Virus record (IMG/VR): IMGVR_UViG_3300037245_000690
Span: 1 to 38,454 of that record
Length of the DNA stretch: 38,454 nt
Reading direction: 5' to 3' (one strand)
DNA from: a virus
Shown: one piece after another, positions 7,645-17,096 of the stretch
Numbering within the stretch: position 1 is the first letter of the stretch
How the letters are laid out: each line of letters begins with the position of its first letter
Notes under the pieces: model-generated
Told to the model about the DNA's origin: nothing
What the model saw: only the letters and a program-made list of their open reading frames with translations
The model's database searches: none
Made by a program: the position numbers and the translations under genes

Positions 7645-7663
7645 TCTCCCAGTTCGGGGAGAC
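7644..7663 (+). promoter_or_regulatory. Hairpin upstream of the capsid gene
   Basis: GTCTCCC, a six-base loop, then GGGAGAC form a perfect 7-bp stem at the stop codon of the scaffold gene. There is no run of T after it, so it is more likely an RNA-processing or stability element for the capsid message than a terminator. The rest of the 7664-7746 gap shows no clear promoter; the capsid gene has a TGGAGA ribosome site. Confidence 0.6.
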
Positions 7664-7746
7664 CCTAGAGCATAGACGGCCCACTTGTCGTCGCCCACTA
7701 GGGGAAAGCCGAGCAGGTTTTTAGGTTCATCCTATGGAGATTACAA

Positions 7747-8727
7747 ATGGCATTCCCAAACGTATCCGACATCGTCACTACGACTATTGAAAGTCGTACG
7801 CGACAAATCGCGGATAACGTAACCAAGAACAACGCGCTACTCGCGCGTCTCGAGCAGAGGGGCAACGTGAAGCCCTTCGGCGGCGGTTCCGTTATCTATC
7901 AGGAGCTGAGCTTCGCCGAGAACGGCAACGCCGGTTGGTATTCGGGATACGACCTCCTGCCGGTGGCAGCGCAGGACGTGATTTCGGCAGCCGAGTACGC
8001 GATCAAGCAGCTTGCCTGCCCGGTCGTGATGTCCGGTCTCGAGATGCTCCAAAACAATGGCCGCGAGCGTATGATCGACCTGATGGAAGGTCGTATCAGC
8101 GTGGCCGAGTCCACGATGGCAAACGTCCTGGCGGACGGCGTCTATTCGGACGGCACCGGCGACGGTGGTAAGGAAATCGGTGGCCTCGATATCGCCATAC
8201 CTACGGATCCCACCGTGGGCACCTATGGCGGAATCGACCGCGCTGCGTTCCCGTTCTGGCGCTCCCAGGCATTTGACTCCGCCAGCATCAACGGTGGTGC
8301 CCTCACAGCGGCCAACGTCCAGAACCTCATGAATGAGGCATGGGCGAGCCTCGTGCGTGGCAGCGACCGGCCCGACCTCATCCCCATGGACTCGACGTTC
8401 TGGAACTACTACGTTTCCAGCTTGCAGAGCCTTCAGCGCTTCAACGGCACTGAAGTCGGCAAACTGGGGTTCCCGACCATCAAGTACATGGATGCGGACT
8501 GCGTGCTGGACGGCGGCATCGGCGGGTTCTGCCCAGCCGAGACAGCGTTTATGATGAACACCAAGTACATCTTCCTGCGGCCTCACCGCGACAGGAACAT
8601 GGTGCCCTTGATGCCCAGCAAACGCTACGCCATCAACCAGGACGCCGAAGTCCAGATCCTCGGCTGGGCCGGAAATCTCACTACCTCCGGTTCCGAGTTC
8701 CAGGGTCGTCTCTTCGACACAACCTAA
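7747..8727 (+). CDS. Major capsid protein
   Basis: A 326-residue protein of the size and position of the main head protein. It has the Ala/Gly-rich, mixed alpha-beta character of HK97-fold capsids: a helical start (SRTRQIADNVTKNNALLARLEQRGNV) followed by FGGGSVIYQEL, and a central helix with MIDLMEGRISVAESTM. Codons end mainly in G or C, in contrast to the neighbours, which fits the most highly translated late gene. Hairpins flank it on both sides (7644-7663, 8751-8779). A long reading frame on the opposite strand is a by-product of this codon bias. Confidence 0.88.
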   Translation: MAFPNVSDIVTTTIESRTRQIADNVTKNNALLARLEQRGNVKPFGGGSVIYQELSFAENGNAGWYSGYDLLPVAAQDVISAAEYAIKQLACPVVMSGLEMLQNNGRERMIDLMEGRISVAESTMANVLADGVYSDGTGDGGKEIGGLDIAIPTDPTVGTYGGIDRAAFPFWRSQAFDSASINGGALTAANVQNLMNEAWASLVRGSDRPDLIPMDSTFWNYYVSSLQSLQRFNGTEVGKLGFPTIKYMDADCVLDGGIGGFCPAETAFMMNTKYIFLRPHRDRNMVPLMPSKRYAINQDAEVQILGWAGNLTTSGSEFQGRLFDTT

Positions 8728-8750
8728 CAACTCAGGTGGTGGGTTGCTTC

Positions 8751-8779
8751 GGGCGGGGTAGATCCCCCGCCCATCTTTT
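8751..8779 (+). terminator. Terminator-like hairpin after the capsid gene
   Basis: GGGCGGGG (8751-8758) and CCCCGCCC (8765-8772) form an 8-bp stem with a six-base loop, followed by ATCTTTT. It lies 24 bases after the capsid stop. It probably ends or attenuates transcription so that capsid mRNA exceeds the tail genes; downstream genes would need read-through. Confidence 0.8.
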
Positions 8780-8799
8780 CAGGCTCAGGAGAGTAAACT

Positions 8800-9198
8800 A
8801 TGACTTTTCCAACTGCACGAGCCGGTTCCTTTATCGACCCCGACCCCTCACAGACCAACGACAATGCTGTGGATGACAATGGGGGTGGAGCGTGCGTAGG
8901 AATTGGCATTGGTTCCAAGCAAATTTGGGACCCTTCGGATTTGAGGGGCGGCTACCCTCAACCTTGGTCCACGCCTAATGACCTCACGAACCTCCAGCGC
9001 CGTATCGGCGAGGATGGTGCCGCAGTCGGCGGCCCCTCCATTGAGGGACAAGACGTGGAGTTTCAGCCTAACGAAATGGAGTTTGTCACAGCCGACGCAC
9101 AGATTGCGCCGAATGCGATAGTGACTCCGGGCACAGGACTTAACCGAACCGGTCAAACGATCGAGGCTGGGCAGTCTGTCTGGGCCGTCATTCCGTAA
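8800..9198 (+). CDS. Hypothetical protein after capsid
   Basis: A 132-residue acidic protein with many Asp, Gly, Pro and Asn and little predicted helix. FIDPDPSQTNDNAVDDNGGG near the N-terminus and TPGTGLNRTGQTIEAGQSVWAVIP at the end look like exposed beta-rich structure. A head-decoration or minor capsid role is plausible from its position immediately after the capsid gene, but no family is recognised. The start has an AGGAGAG ribosome site. Confidence 0.7.
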   Translation: MTFPTARAGSFIDPDPSQTNDNAVDDNGGGACVGIGIGSKQIWDPSDLRGGYPQPWSTPNDLTNLQRRIGEDGAAVGGPSIEGQDVEFQPNEMEFVTADAQIAPNAIVTPGTGLNRTGQTIEAGQSVWAVIP

Positions 9199-9199
9199 C

Positions 9200-9583
9200 A
9201 TGGCTCGCGTAACCCGAGAAATCGGTCGTGTCGTCAAAGGTGGCGACACGACCGTCTATTCTATAGTGTTTGATGACGCTGACGGCAGGATTGCGTCTCT
9301 CATTATGGTTGGCAATGCTAATGAAAGATCTATCATGGGCATTGGCGGTGGAGGGGCTTCTCGTACGGATGGTTTGAAAAATGACCCCACAGTGACTATA
9401 GACTTGCTTCCAGACAATATCTTCATGATTGACGATGGTGGTGTCTGGAAGAAGCCTGTTGGTCTTAAGACTGCTATTGAGATGTTTCACGAGCAAATGG
9501 CTCCTGCAGAGATTACTCGTAGGCGTGGAGGATTAAAGCCCGCCGAACCTATCCGCTTGCCTCCTAGAGTGATAACTCCGTGA
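9200..9583 (+). CDS. Hypothetical head/tail protein
   Basis: A 127-residue protein starting one base after the previous stop. The N-terminal half is beta-rich (VYSIVFDDADGRIASLIMVG, IDLLPDNIFMIDDGG); the C-terminus is basic (ITRRRGGLKP). It overlaps the GTG start of the next gene by four bases, so the two are co-translated. Its location between capsid and large decoration genes suggests a virion component. Function is unknown. Confidence 0.7.
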   Translation: MARVTREIGRVVKGGDTTVYSIVFDDADGRIASLIMVGNANERSIMGIGGGGASRTDGLKNDPTVTIDLLPDNIFMIDDGGVWKKPVGLKTAIEMFHEQMAPAEITRRRGGLKPAEPIRLPPRVITP

Positions 9584-12147
9584 CTATAGGAATTGGGTCT
9601 ACTACTGTCGGTGGTGACGAAGAAGTAGATGAAGTAACTGTATCTCACGAAACAGTCGCGGGTAAAGGCAGGCTCTTGATGGTCGGCCTTGCTTTCAATA
9701 ATTCCGAGGATGAAGTAGCAACTGGCGTCACTTACGACGGAGTGGCTATGGACTTCGTTATTGCTGAGATGCGGGATAATGATTCTCGTGCTGAACAGTG
9801 GAGGATGTACGACCCTCCCGTGGGTACGTTTGATGTTGTCGCTACTTTGGATGCCGTATTAGAAGCTAACAATGGCTTCGTTGTTGCGGCTATAAATTTC
9901 ACAGAGGTAAACTCCGCCGACCCATTGGGTGCTTCAGCTGCTGCAGAGGCTGAGACAGATTTTGCAGAGGTTACAGTAGCTTCGGCAGTTGGCGACATTG
10001 TCCTGGATACTTTTGCAGCTGAAGATATGGGCATACCCGGACCTCCGGGTGCTGGGCAGACCGAGCAATGGAATACTGCCGCTGGTAGCGGTACTCGAGA
10101 AGAGCACGCTGCTGGCAGTACGAAAGCCGGTGCCTCTCCTAACGTCACTATGGAGTGGGATATTGCTGACCCCGATAAGTGGGTGCTGCTTGCTACGTCT
10201 ATTCAGCCATCAGTAGTTCCTACTGTAGATGCTGGTGGTCCGTATACCGGCGATGTTGATGTTCCCGAATTACTCGCTGCTACAGTGACTCCGGGCACTG
10301 ACCCTGCTCCTACTTTCTTGTGGTCTATTGACTCTGGTCCTGGCGGCGGGGTGTTCACACCCAGTGCCACGGTTGAAGATCCTAGCTTTGAAGCTGATGC
10401 AGTTGGCACATACACACTGAGGCTTACAGTCTCTACTGTAGATGCGCCAGATGTATTTGACACGGCGAGCTTTGAGAGTGAAAGCGCCTTTACTGCCCCG
10501 ATAGTAGACGCCGGTGGTCCGTACAATGGCGACTCTGGGCAAGCTACCGCTCTCAACGCTACGGTAACTCCGGGCAGTGACCCAACTCCTGCCCTGCTGT
10601 GGACGATTGATTCAGGCGGCGCTGGTACGTTCTTACCTAGTGCGATAGTAGAAGACCCCACATTCACACCTACATTCCCGACAGTAGGTCCGTATACGCT
10701 GCGGCTCACTGTTACGCCTAGTGATGGCCCTCCCGTCTTTGATACGGCTGCTTTTGAGAGTGACCCTGTAGAGCCGATAGTAGACGCTGGTGGTCCGTAT
10801 TCAGGTACGGTTGACACCCCCATCGCTCTCAATGCTACGGTGACGCCGGGCACAGATCCTGCGCCTACGCTGTTGTGGACAATTGATTCAGGCCCAGGTA
10901 CAGGAGATTTCCTACCTAGTGCTACGGTAGAAGATCCTACGTTTACTCCAGATCTTACTGGCACCTACACGCTCAGGCTTACTGCTACTTCTAGTGATAC
11001 TGCGCCAGTTTTTGACACCGCCAGCCTCGATAGTCAGGGGTTCGTACCTGTTTCAGCACAGAGTGTTGTGGGGATAAAGACTGATAATTTAGGTCGTCCT
11101 GTTTGCGCCTTCCTGGGTATAGGTGACCCCCTCCCCGCTGGGGCAGTACATCTGGCTGGCGATGCTCTTGCCTTTGACGGCACCTTACTCGTAGCCATTG
11201 ATGACGGGGCGGCTCCCCGTACTGTGGTCAATGGTCTGCCACACACGAATAACGGCATTCGCATTGTTATAGAGGCACCGGGGGATGTAAACCTCAATGG
11301 TTGGCGTCTAAGAAGTGAGCCCCTGGCTCAGTGCATCAATGATGGTGCTCCCGGAGTTCCTTTCTACAACAAAGGCTTCGCTATTGATGGCACAGGGCTG
11401 ATGTTTGTAGTGGATGGTGGACCAGCGCCCACTCCTCCACCGGCTGAGTTTTTCCCGCCTGCTTTTTCAAATCTACAGCTTTGGTTTGATGTTCAGAGTA
11501 ACGATGTAACCTTTGGTCCTCTTAGCACTATCAATGGAGTGATTTCGCTAGACGGCCAAAATGTTCGTGAAATGAATAGTAGAGGTACGGGTGCTGTAGC
11601 CATGATTCAAAATGGGGGTAATCCTCCAATAATGCGTGATGATGGTAGTGGCCCTAATGGAACAAGGTTCCTTGAACACATAGGGACAAATGTGCTGATT
11701 TCCAACCCAGACCCTTCATATACTGGCGGGTTGACAGGGTATGCGTTCTATGTTGTTTGTCGCGCCAATACAATTCCACTCTCAGCCGTGAATAGAGATG
11801 CCTATAAGTGGGTTCCCACTCTTCTCTGGGGGAATAATACGGGGAATGCTTGGCAAGTAGGGTTTGGATCAACCGCCAGAGTTACTCTTAAATCCATGGT
11901 TCTAAATCAGTGGGTCTATTTGTACGGCACGATTGATAACGCCACAGATGCTTATGTGGCTAAGGCTTCTGGAGTAGCACAAATATCTGGAACTTACAAC
12001 ACTTACAACAATCCTTTTGTGAATGCAGATGTGCAACTTGGCGAAAGCAGCATTGATGTAGTAGAGGCAGCATCTTATGACAGAGAGTTGACTTTACTGG
12101 AGTTGACTGACTTAGAAACTTATTTTAACGATAAGTTTGGATTGTAA
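9580..12147 (+). CDS. Virion surface protein with three PKD-like repeats and a lectin-like domain
   Basis: An 855-residue protein starting at GTG. Residues 1-210 are a beta-rich head. Residues about 213-487 are three near-identical 90-residue repeats beginning VDAGGPY and ending with TYTLRLT and FDTA, typical of PKD/immunoglobulin-like beta-sandwiches that spread sugar-binding proteins over a surface. The last 230 residues (SNLQLWFDVQSNDVTFG onward) look like a concanavalin-type lectin fold and resemble two domains in the next gene. It probably forms a fibre or decoration that binds host or environmental glycans. Whether it sits on head or tail is not clear. Confidence 0.8.
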   Translation: MTIGIGSTTVGGDEEVDEVTVSHETVAGKGRLLMVGLAFNNSEDEVATGVTYDGVAMDFVIAEMRDNDSRAEQWRMYDPPVGTFDVVATLDAVLEANNGFVVAAINFTEVNSADPLGASAAAEAETDFAEVTVASAVGDIVLDTFAAEDMGIPGPPGAGQTEQWNTAAGSGTREEHAAGSTKAGASPNVTMEWDIADPDKWVLLATSIQPSVVPTVDAGGPYTGDVDVPELLAATVTPGTDPAPTFLWSIDSGPGGGVFTPSATVEDPSFEADAVGTYTLRLTVSTVDAPDVFDTASFESESAFTAPIVDAGGPYNGDSGQATALNATVTPGSDPTPALLWTIDSGGAGTFLPSAIVEDPTFTPTFPTVGPYTLRLTVTPSDGPPVFDTAAFESDPVEPIVDAGGPYSGTVDTPIALNATVTPGTDPAPTLLWTIDSGPGTGDFLPSATVEDPTFTPDLTGTYTLRLTATSSDTAPVFDTASLDSQGFVPVSAQSVVGIKTDNLGRPVCAFLGIGDPLPAGAVHLAGDALAFDGTLLVAIDDGAAPRTVVNGLPHTNNGIRIVIEAPGDVNLNGWRLRSEPLAQCINDGAPGVPFYNKGFAIDGTGLMFVVDGGPAPTPPPAEFFPPAFSNLQLWFDVQSNDVTFGPLSTINGVISLDGQNVREMNSRGTGAVAMIQNGGNPPIMRDDGSGPNGTRFLEHIGTNVLISNPDPSYTGGLTGYAFYVVCRANTIPLSAVNRDAYKWVPTLLWGNNTGNAWQVGFGSTARVTLKSMVLNQWVYLYGTIDNATDAYVAKASGVAQISGTYNTYNNPFVNADVQLGESSIDVVEAASYDRELTLLELTDLETYFNDKFGL
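10216..11040 (+). repeat. Three tandem PKD-like coding repeats
   Basis: Three units of about 275 bases (roughly 10216-10494, 10495-10770 and 10771-11040) encode VDAGGPY, ATVTPG, LLWTIDSG or LWSIDSG, VEDP and YTLRLT in the same order. Units two and three are the closest pair. Tandem copies of this kind can expand or shrink by recombination. Confidence 0.85.
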
Positions 12148-13619
12148 TGACTAAGTTCATTATAGTAGGTGCTCCAGGACCAGCTACGCTGCCTCCGCCA
12201 TTTATCAGCGGTTTGCAGCATTGGTGGGACTTCACTGACGCCAGCCAGGTCTTTCAGGATGTAGGAGGCACAACGCCTTCTGGAGATACTGACCCTATTT
12301 TGCGTGTGAATAACAAGGGGTACGACGGACAGCCCCTCATTGACTCTGACTCAGACCTTACCTACACAGAGAATTTACTTCCGGGCATTAACGTCGGTTC
12401 CAATGCGGGTCTGCTCCCCCTGATAACTGTGCTGAATAATGCGTTATCTACAGACGGAATAACAGTTGTTCTTATCGTACGTAGCCAGGATAGTGTTACC
12501 TCCAATCCTCTAAAGTGGGAGTTTAGTGGAGACGTTTCACAAATTCAAGCTGACATAGATGGCTCTGGCAACTGGGAAATTCAGTTTGACTTAGCAGACG
12601 AAAGAGATACTTTCAAGTCAGTAGTTACGGACGAATTGCTGTCCGTTTACGGAGCCATCAAGGGTGGTTCTTTAGACTACAAGGCTTCTGGTGCTCCTCT
12701 ACAATCTGGTTCTAGCGGCTACCCTGTCACTTCTGCAGGGCTTACGATCACGGTAGGAGACCTCACTGGTGATATTGCTGAAGTCTTAATTTATGATTTT
12801 AAGCTGAGTGTATCTCAACAGGCTGCACTGGACCAGCGAAACAACACCAAATACGATGGGTTGCCTGAGTTGATTCCTTCCGGGCCGGTGCCTCCTGCCG
12901 TTGGCAATCTTCTACATTGGGTTGATGCTGCTGACGCGGGAACTGTATGGGCAGACGCTGGGGGCACCATCCCCGCGACTAACGGTGTCACCGTTGAACG
13001 AATTGATAACAAGGGTAGTCGCGGTACGCCGTTCCTGAGAGTAGGGTTCGGCGGGGTTGAATACAAGACTGGCGTTCTCAACGGTCTGAACGTCATCGAA
13101 TTCACGTCAATCAGCGGGCAGCTTTCTATCATTGGCGAGACGCCAGGGCTTCCCATCAGTACAACTGGCTGCACTCTGGCAATGGTCACGCGTCGCATTT
13201 CAGCAACTCCGCCCAGTGGTACTCAGATTCTATGGCGGTGGACGCCGTTCATCGGGGTGCCCGGTCCAGGCTTGCGCCTTGGTAACTTTTTCGCTGATTT
13301 AAAGAGCGTCATTGATGGGATACCGGACGAGGTATTTGTCGCTGTGGCGGCGGTCAATACATGGTACCTCATCTACATCTCGCTTGAGCCATCCGGCTCT
13401 ACCAATGATGCGAAGTTCGGCAGCCCAGGTCCTGAGATAATAACTCCGTTCGGTGACCCCACTGATATACCTGACTTTGCAGATTTTCGCTGGAGTACCG
13501 GCAGCACGCCTATGGAACATGCAGAGGCATGGTTCTGGGACCGTCCGTTAACTTTAACTGAACGAGCGGATCTTGTCACTTACGCTAACACGAAGTATGG
13601 CGTTCTACCCCACTTATAA
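12147..13619 (+). CDS. Double lectin-like (LamG/ConA-type) virion protein
   Basis: A 490-residue protein whose start overlaps the preceding stop. It contains two related halves: residues about 22-240 (LQHWWDFTDASQVFQDVGGTTP) and 253-490 (LLHWVDAADAGTVWADAGGTIP). Both resemble concanavalin A/laminin-G-type beta-sandwiches, and the C-terminal domain of the preceding 855-residue protein looks like a third copy. Such domains usually bind carbohydrate. It may be a head or tail decoration that works with its neighbour in attaching to surface polysaccharide. Confidence 0.75.
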   Translation: MTKFIIVGAPGPATLPPPFISGLQHWWDFTDASQVFQDVGGTTPSGDTDPILRVNNKGYDGQPLIDSDSDLTYTENLLPGINVGSNAGLLPLITVLNNALSTDGITVVLIVRSQDSVTSNPLKWEFSGDVSQIQADIDGSGNWEIQFDLADERDTFKSVVTDELLSVYGAIKGGSLDYKASGAPLQSGSSGYPVTSAGLTITVGDLTGDIAEVLIYDFKLSVSQQAALDQRNNTKYDGLPELIPSGPVPPAVGNLLHWVDAADAGTVWADAGGTIPATNGVTVERIDNKGSRGTPFLRVGFGGVEYKTGVLNGLNVIEFTSISGQLSIIGETPGLPISTTGCTLAMVTRRISATPPSGTQILWRWTPFIGVPGPGLRLGNFFADLKSVIDGIPDEVFVAVAAVNTWYLIYISLEPSGSTNDAKFGSPGPEIITPFGDPTDIPDFADFRWSTGSTPMEHAEAWFWDRPLTLTERADLVTYANTKYGVLPHL

Positions 13620-13631
13620 AAGGAAAATGAA

Positions 13632-14252
13632 ATGAGCACACCACCTACAGTTATGGATTCCCGTTTCGTTGACGAGCCGAGCGCCACTGGTGCTCAACGT
13701 TTCCGACATGATGAGCGTTTATACGCTACATTCAACACCAAGCCGGTATTCGACCAGCATTCTTCCAACGAGAAGGGCAGGCCCATCTACTTGGACAGGG
13801 ACTTCATTACTATCATTGTCCCTGGCGACAAGCATTCCGTAGTCATGCGGCAGGCCCGCCCTGTGGATATTCAGCGTTTCCCGAAACAGTACGAGGCTTT
13901 CAAGTCTGGCAAGGAAGAGCAGCAGCAGGGCACTCCCTTGGGACTCATGCCTTGGATTTCCCCAGGGCGCGTGGAGGAGTACAAGTTTTTCAAGATTGTC
14001 ACGGTAGAGCAACTGGCGAATGCTTCCGACGAGGGCGGCAAGAATTTCATGGGTTTCCAGGCCGACAAAGTGAAGGCCAAGGAATACATGGACGCTGCTA
14101 ATCGCGGCATAGGTGTCCAGGAAATGGAGGACGAGCTTGCCAAACGTGATTTAGAGCTAGCTGCGCTGAGGTCTCAGATGGATGAGCTCATGGCGGCTAA
14201 GGATGCTCAGAAAAGTGACGACGATGTAATCGGGATCACTGTGGAGGCATAA
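13632..14252 (+). CDS. Hypothetical structural protein
   Basis: A 206-residue protein between the lectin-like proteins and the tail-tube gene. The N-terminal two thirds is mixed alpha-beta (DRDFITIIVPGDKHSVVMRQARPVDIQRFP). The C-terminal third is a charged coiled coil (EMEDELAKRDLELAALRSQMDELMAAK). An AAGGAAAATGAA ribosome-site region precedes the ATG. The stop overlaps the next start. Similar proteins occur just upstream of tail-tube genes in environmental podoviruses, but their role is unknown to me. Confidence 0.7.
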   Translation: MSTPPTVMDSRFVDEPSATGAQRFRHDERLYATFNTKPVFDQHSSNEKGRPIYLDRDFITIIVPGDKHSVVMRQARPVDIQRFPKQYEAFKSGKEEQQQGTPLGLMPWISPGRVEEYKFFKIVTVEQLANASDEGGKNFMGFQADKVKAKEYMDAANRGIGVQEMEDELAKRDLELAALRSQMDELMAAKDAQKSDDDVIGITVEA

Positions 14253-14998
14253 TGCCCTTTCAAATCTTACGTGATGACACGCTAATCAATATCGCCAATC
14301 GGGCGCTTGCGGCTGTCGGTTTTCCAGCTCAGACTGATGTGGCGGGGTCTAACGACCCCGCCGTTCAGCAAATGGTGCAATCTGTGAACCAGGCAGGTAC
14401 GGATCTGCTTGGTATGCACGATTGGCAGCAGATGTTGAAGACATTTGAGGTGTCCATTATTGCAGATTTCCCAGGGCAGAGCAGTAAGTTCGTAGACTTG
14501 CCCGAAGATTTCTTGATGTTTAAGGACCAGAGCCAATGGAACGTATCACAACAGCTCCCTATGATTGGCCCCGTTCTGTCACAGGATTGGCAGCGCGTCA
14601 CCGTTCGGACAGCCGACTTTGTTACGAGGTTGCTCTGGCGTGTGAGAGACAACCAGTGGGAGATAAAGAGCCCACCGGAAGATTCACAAGATCTGAGCAT
14701 GGAGTACATCAGCCAAGGCTACATACAAGATCAAGATGATGCCACGCTGTTCAAGAATTTCGCTGACAAAAACGGTGATTTGTTCTTAATCGACCAGTAC
14801 CTGATCTACTATCTGGCTAAAGCGAAGTGGCTGGAGGTCAAGGGCTTTGATTCAGCCGCTGCCATGCGTGATTTCCAGGTGTCGTTTGAGCAACGGTTCA
14901 CACAGGACCAGGGTGCTCCGGTGCTCAGCCTGATTAATCGCACTGGCTACCGATACCTGGATTACTGGAACATACCGGACACGAACTACGGGGTCTAA
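14252..14998 (+). CDS. Tail tubular protein A-like (head-tail adaptor)
   Basis: A 248-residue protein of the T7 gp11 type. It begins with the typical helix-rich sequence IANRALAAVGFPAQ and a long helical segment (VQQMVQSVNQAGTDLL), followed by a beta-rich DLPEDFLMFK region. It should form a ring between the portal and the nozzle. It overlaps the following nozzle gene by one base, matching the usual gp11-gp12 pairing. The family assignment rests on size, order and the motifs above. Confidence 0.82.
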   Translation: MPFQILRDDTLINIANRALAAVGFPAQTDVAGSNDPAVQQMVQSVNQAGTDLLGMHDWQQMLKTFEVSIIADFPGQSSKFVDLPEDFLMFKDQSQWNVSQQLPMIGPVLSQDWQRVTVRTADFVTRLLWRVRDNQWEIKSPPEDSQDLSMEYISQGYIQDQDDATLFKNFADKNGDLFLIDQYLIYYLAKAKWLEVKGFDSAAAMRDFQVSFEQRFTQDQGAPVLSLINRTGYRYLDYWNIPDTNYGV

Positions 14999-16644
14999 TG
15001 CCACTTCAACCGATACCGAAACAGAACGTAGGCGTTGGCATGAGGTCGGCGCAGACCAATGTCGTCCAGCGAGTGACCCAAGCTGCCCCCACGAATGGGT
15101 TGGTATCGCAGAAGCCCCTTGCGAATATGTCACCTGCCGATGCCCTCCAACTGCGCAACTTCTGGGTGAAGCCATACGGACTAGAGCTCCGTCCAGGCTA
15201 CCGTATACATCAAAACAAGCTTAATGACCCCGTAAATACACTTATGAGCTACGAAGCTCTGGTGCCGGGAGATAACAAGCTGTTCGCAGTGACGTTTGAG
15301 GGTATCACTGACGTGACCGATAGGCAGGATAACCCTATTCAGCCCGTACGTGATGTCACGTTTAGTGCGCAGGTTCCTGGTATCACTGACCAGTGGTCGT
15401 GGGTACAGTTCTCAACGGCAGGCGATAACTTCCTGTGTGCTGTCAATGAATTCAATGGATACTACACGTATTCTACGAGCACCGGCTGGGTTCAGCATAT
15501 AGCGGGTGTAGGAGTCGGTGAGATAGATGGCACTGACCCCACCAAGTGGGATTATGTAATGTCCTGGAAACGGAGGCTGTGGTTTATTGATCGCAATAGC
15601 ACGAAGGCGTGGTACCTCCCTGTTGACCAGATTGCTGGCGAGGTGCAAGAGTTTGATTTCGGTGCCTACATTCGTCAGGGCGGCACCCTCCAGCAGCTTG
15701 TATCCTGGACTCGTGATGGTGGCGACGGCCTTGATGACTTCCTTATCGTTATTGGTTCGCAAGGTGACGTCATTTCTTACCAGGGCACAGACCCGGAGAA
15801 TGCTGACACATTCGCTATGGTGGGCATCTGGGACGTTGGGCGTGTACCTACTGGTCGTAGAATTGCCATGAAATCAGGTGGTGACGTTCAAGTCTTATGT
15901 GAGACTGGCGTTATTCCACTAAGCGAGCTGTTTACCGGAGCATTGAAGATTGGCTCTAGTGAGTCAATGGGGTATAATATTCAGACTATCCTGGCTCGTA
16001 AGTTAAGCGAGAATTTAGACGAGCCACAATGGGAAATTCTGTACTACCCACGTGAAGAGCAACTGATGATTAAGGAGCCGGTCACCATTAACGAGCGAGC
16101 AGCTCGTATATGGACGGCCAGTGTTCACAATAATGCTTGGTCACAGTTGGTCAATCTGCCTGTTCAGACTATGGTAGTCTTTGAAAGCACCATGTATGCT
16201 GGTGATCAAGACGGCAACGTCTACGAATTGTTCATTGGCAACAGCGATAACGTGGGCTTTGATGGTCTACCCAATGAAGACCTCATTGGCCGAATGCAGA
16301 CAGGCTTCAGCAACTATGACGTGCCTGAGCTCAAGCGATGCCAGCTTGTTCAGCCTGTATTCCAGGGCAGTTCCGCCCCTGGTGTTCAGATAAAGATGTA
16401 CACTGAGTGGGACTTTGATAACCTACAGGGGTCTCCTGCATTCTTTGCTCCTAACGAGGGAGCTATGTGGGATGTGGACTTCTGGGACCAAGCCTTCTGG
16501 TCTGGTTCAGGCAATACCTATGAGGCTTGGGCAGGGTCGGGATGCCTTGGTAGGTTCCTGTCTCTGTACATGACAGTTCGTGGTCCGGCACGTCTAGTAT
16601 TCACACACTGGACGCTGTCGTTTGAGATAGGAGGCCTGATGTGA
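14998..16644 (+). CDS. Tail tubular protein B-like (nozzle)
   Basis: A 548-residue, beta-rich protein in the place of T7 gp12. The N-terminal section (LANMSPADALQLRNFWVKPYGLELRPGYR) is a signature of this nozzle family. The rest contains many Trp/Asp turns such as WDVGRVPTGRRIAM, as expected for a beta-propeller. It should form the distal part of the short tail to which fibres attach and through which DNA passes. Its stop overlaps the next gene, which starts at GTG. Confidence 0.82.
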   Translation: MPLQPIPKQNVGVGMRSAQTNVVQRVTQAAPTNGLVSQKPLANMSPADALQLRNFWVKPYGLELRPGYRIHQNKLNDPVNTLMSYEALVPGDNKLFAVTFEGITDVTDRQDNPIQPVRDVTFSAQVPGITDQWSWVQFSTAGDNFLCAVNEFNGYYTYSTSTGWVQHIAGVGVGEIDGTDPTKWDYVMSWKRRLWFIDRNSTKAWYLPVDQIAGEVQEFDFGAYIRQGGTLQQLVSWTRDGGDGLDDFLIVIGSQGDVISYQGTDPENADTFAMVGIWDVGRVPTGRRIAMKSGGDVQVLCETGVIPLSELFTGALKIGSSESMGYNIQTILARKLSENLDEPQWEILYYPREEQLMIKEPVTINERAARIWTASVHNNAWSQLVNLPVQTMVVFESTMYAGDQDGNVYELFIGNSDNVGFDGLPNEDLIGRMQTGFSNYDVPELKRCQLVQPVFQGSSAPGVQIKMYTEWDFDNLQGSPAFFAPNEGAMWDVDFWDQAFWSGSGNTYEAWAGSGCLGRFLSLYMTVRGPARLVFTHWTLSFEIGGLM

Positions 16645-17096
16645 TTGTCACTAACGGCACTCCCTTCTTGCACAAGTGGCTCAATGAACGAGTCAGTGTG
16701 TCATACTCTACAGACTTCCGTGCAATAGGTTGGGCTGAGTATGGTGTGTTGAAGGCCGTCGTAGGGTATACTGACGCCAATGGGAAGACAGCACAGATAC
16801 ACGTAGCCGCAGAAGGTAAGAACTGGATGCGCCGTGAGTTCTTGTGGTACACTTTCTACTACCCCTTTGTTCAGCTTGAGCTGAACTGGCTGATTGGAGT
16901 GGTCAACGCGAATAACGCCACCGCCCTCAAGATGGACACTAACATAGGGTTCAAAGAGTTCTGCCGTATACCAGACGGCTACGCTGATGGGGAAGATCTT
17001 ATTATGCTGCGCCTCCACCGGGAAAGTCCCCGAGTGCAGAGATGGCTCAGCTTAGGAGAACGATATGGGAAAGGCGTCACCGCCGCCACCGCCTGA
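16641..17096 (+). CDS. Hypothetical tail-associated protein
   Basis: A 151-residue protein starting at GTG 16641, after GGAGG and overlapping the nozzle stop. It has aromatic-rich segments (MRREFLWYTFYYPFVQLELNWLIGVVNANN), possibly beta-strands rather than membrane. Its C-terminal 11 residues overlap the start of the next gene by 32 bases. The position suggests a minor tail or internal protein. No family is recognised. Confidence 0.7.
   Translation: MIVTNGTPFLHKWLNERVSVSYSTDFRAIGWAEYGVLKAVVGYTDANGKTAQIHVAAEGKNWMRREFLWYTFYYPFVQLELNWLIGVVNANNATALKMDTNIGFKEFCRIPDGYADGEDLIMLRLHRESPRVQRWLSLGERYGKGVTAATA

Noticed and set aside
7837-8730. Open frame of 297 codons opposite the capsid gene
   Set aside because: Runs antisense through the capsid gene; G/C-ending codons leave few stops. 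No ribosome site or promoter.
10203-10964. Open frame of 253 codons opposite the PKD-like repeats
   Set aside because: Mirrors the repeats and is antisense to a convincing gene.
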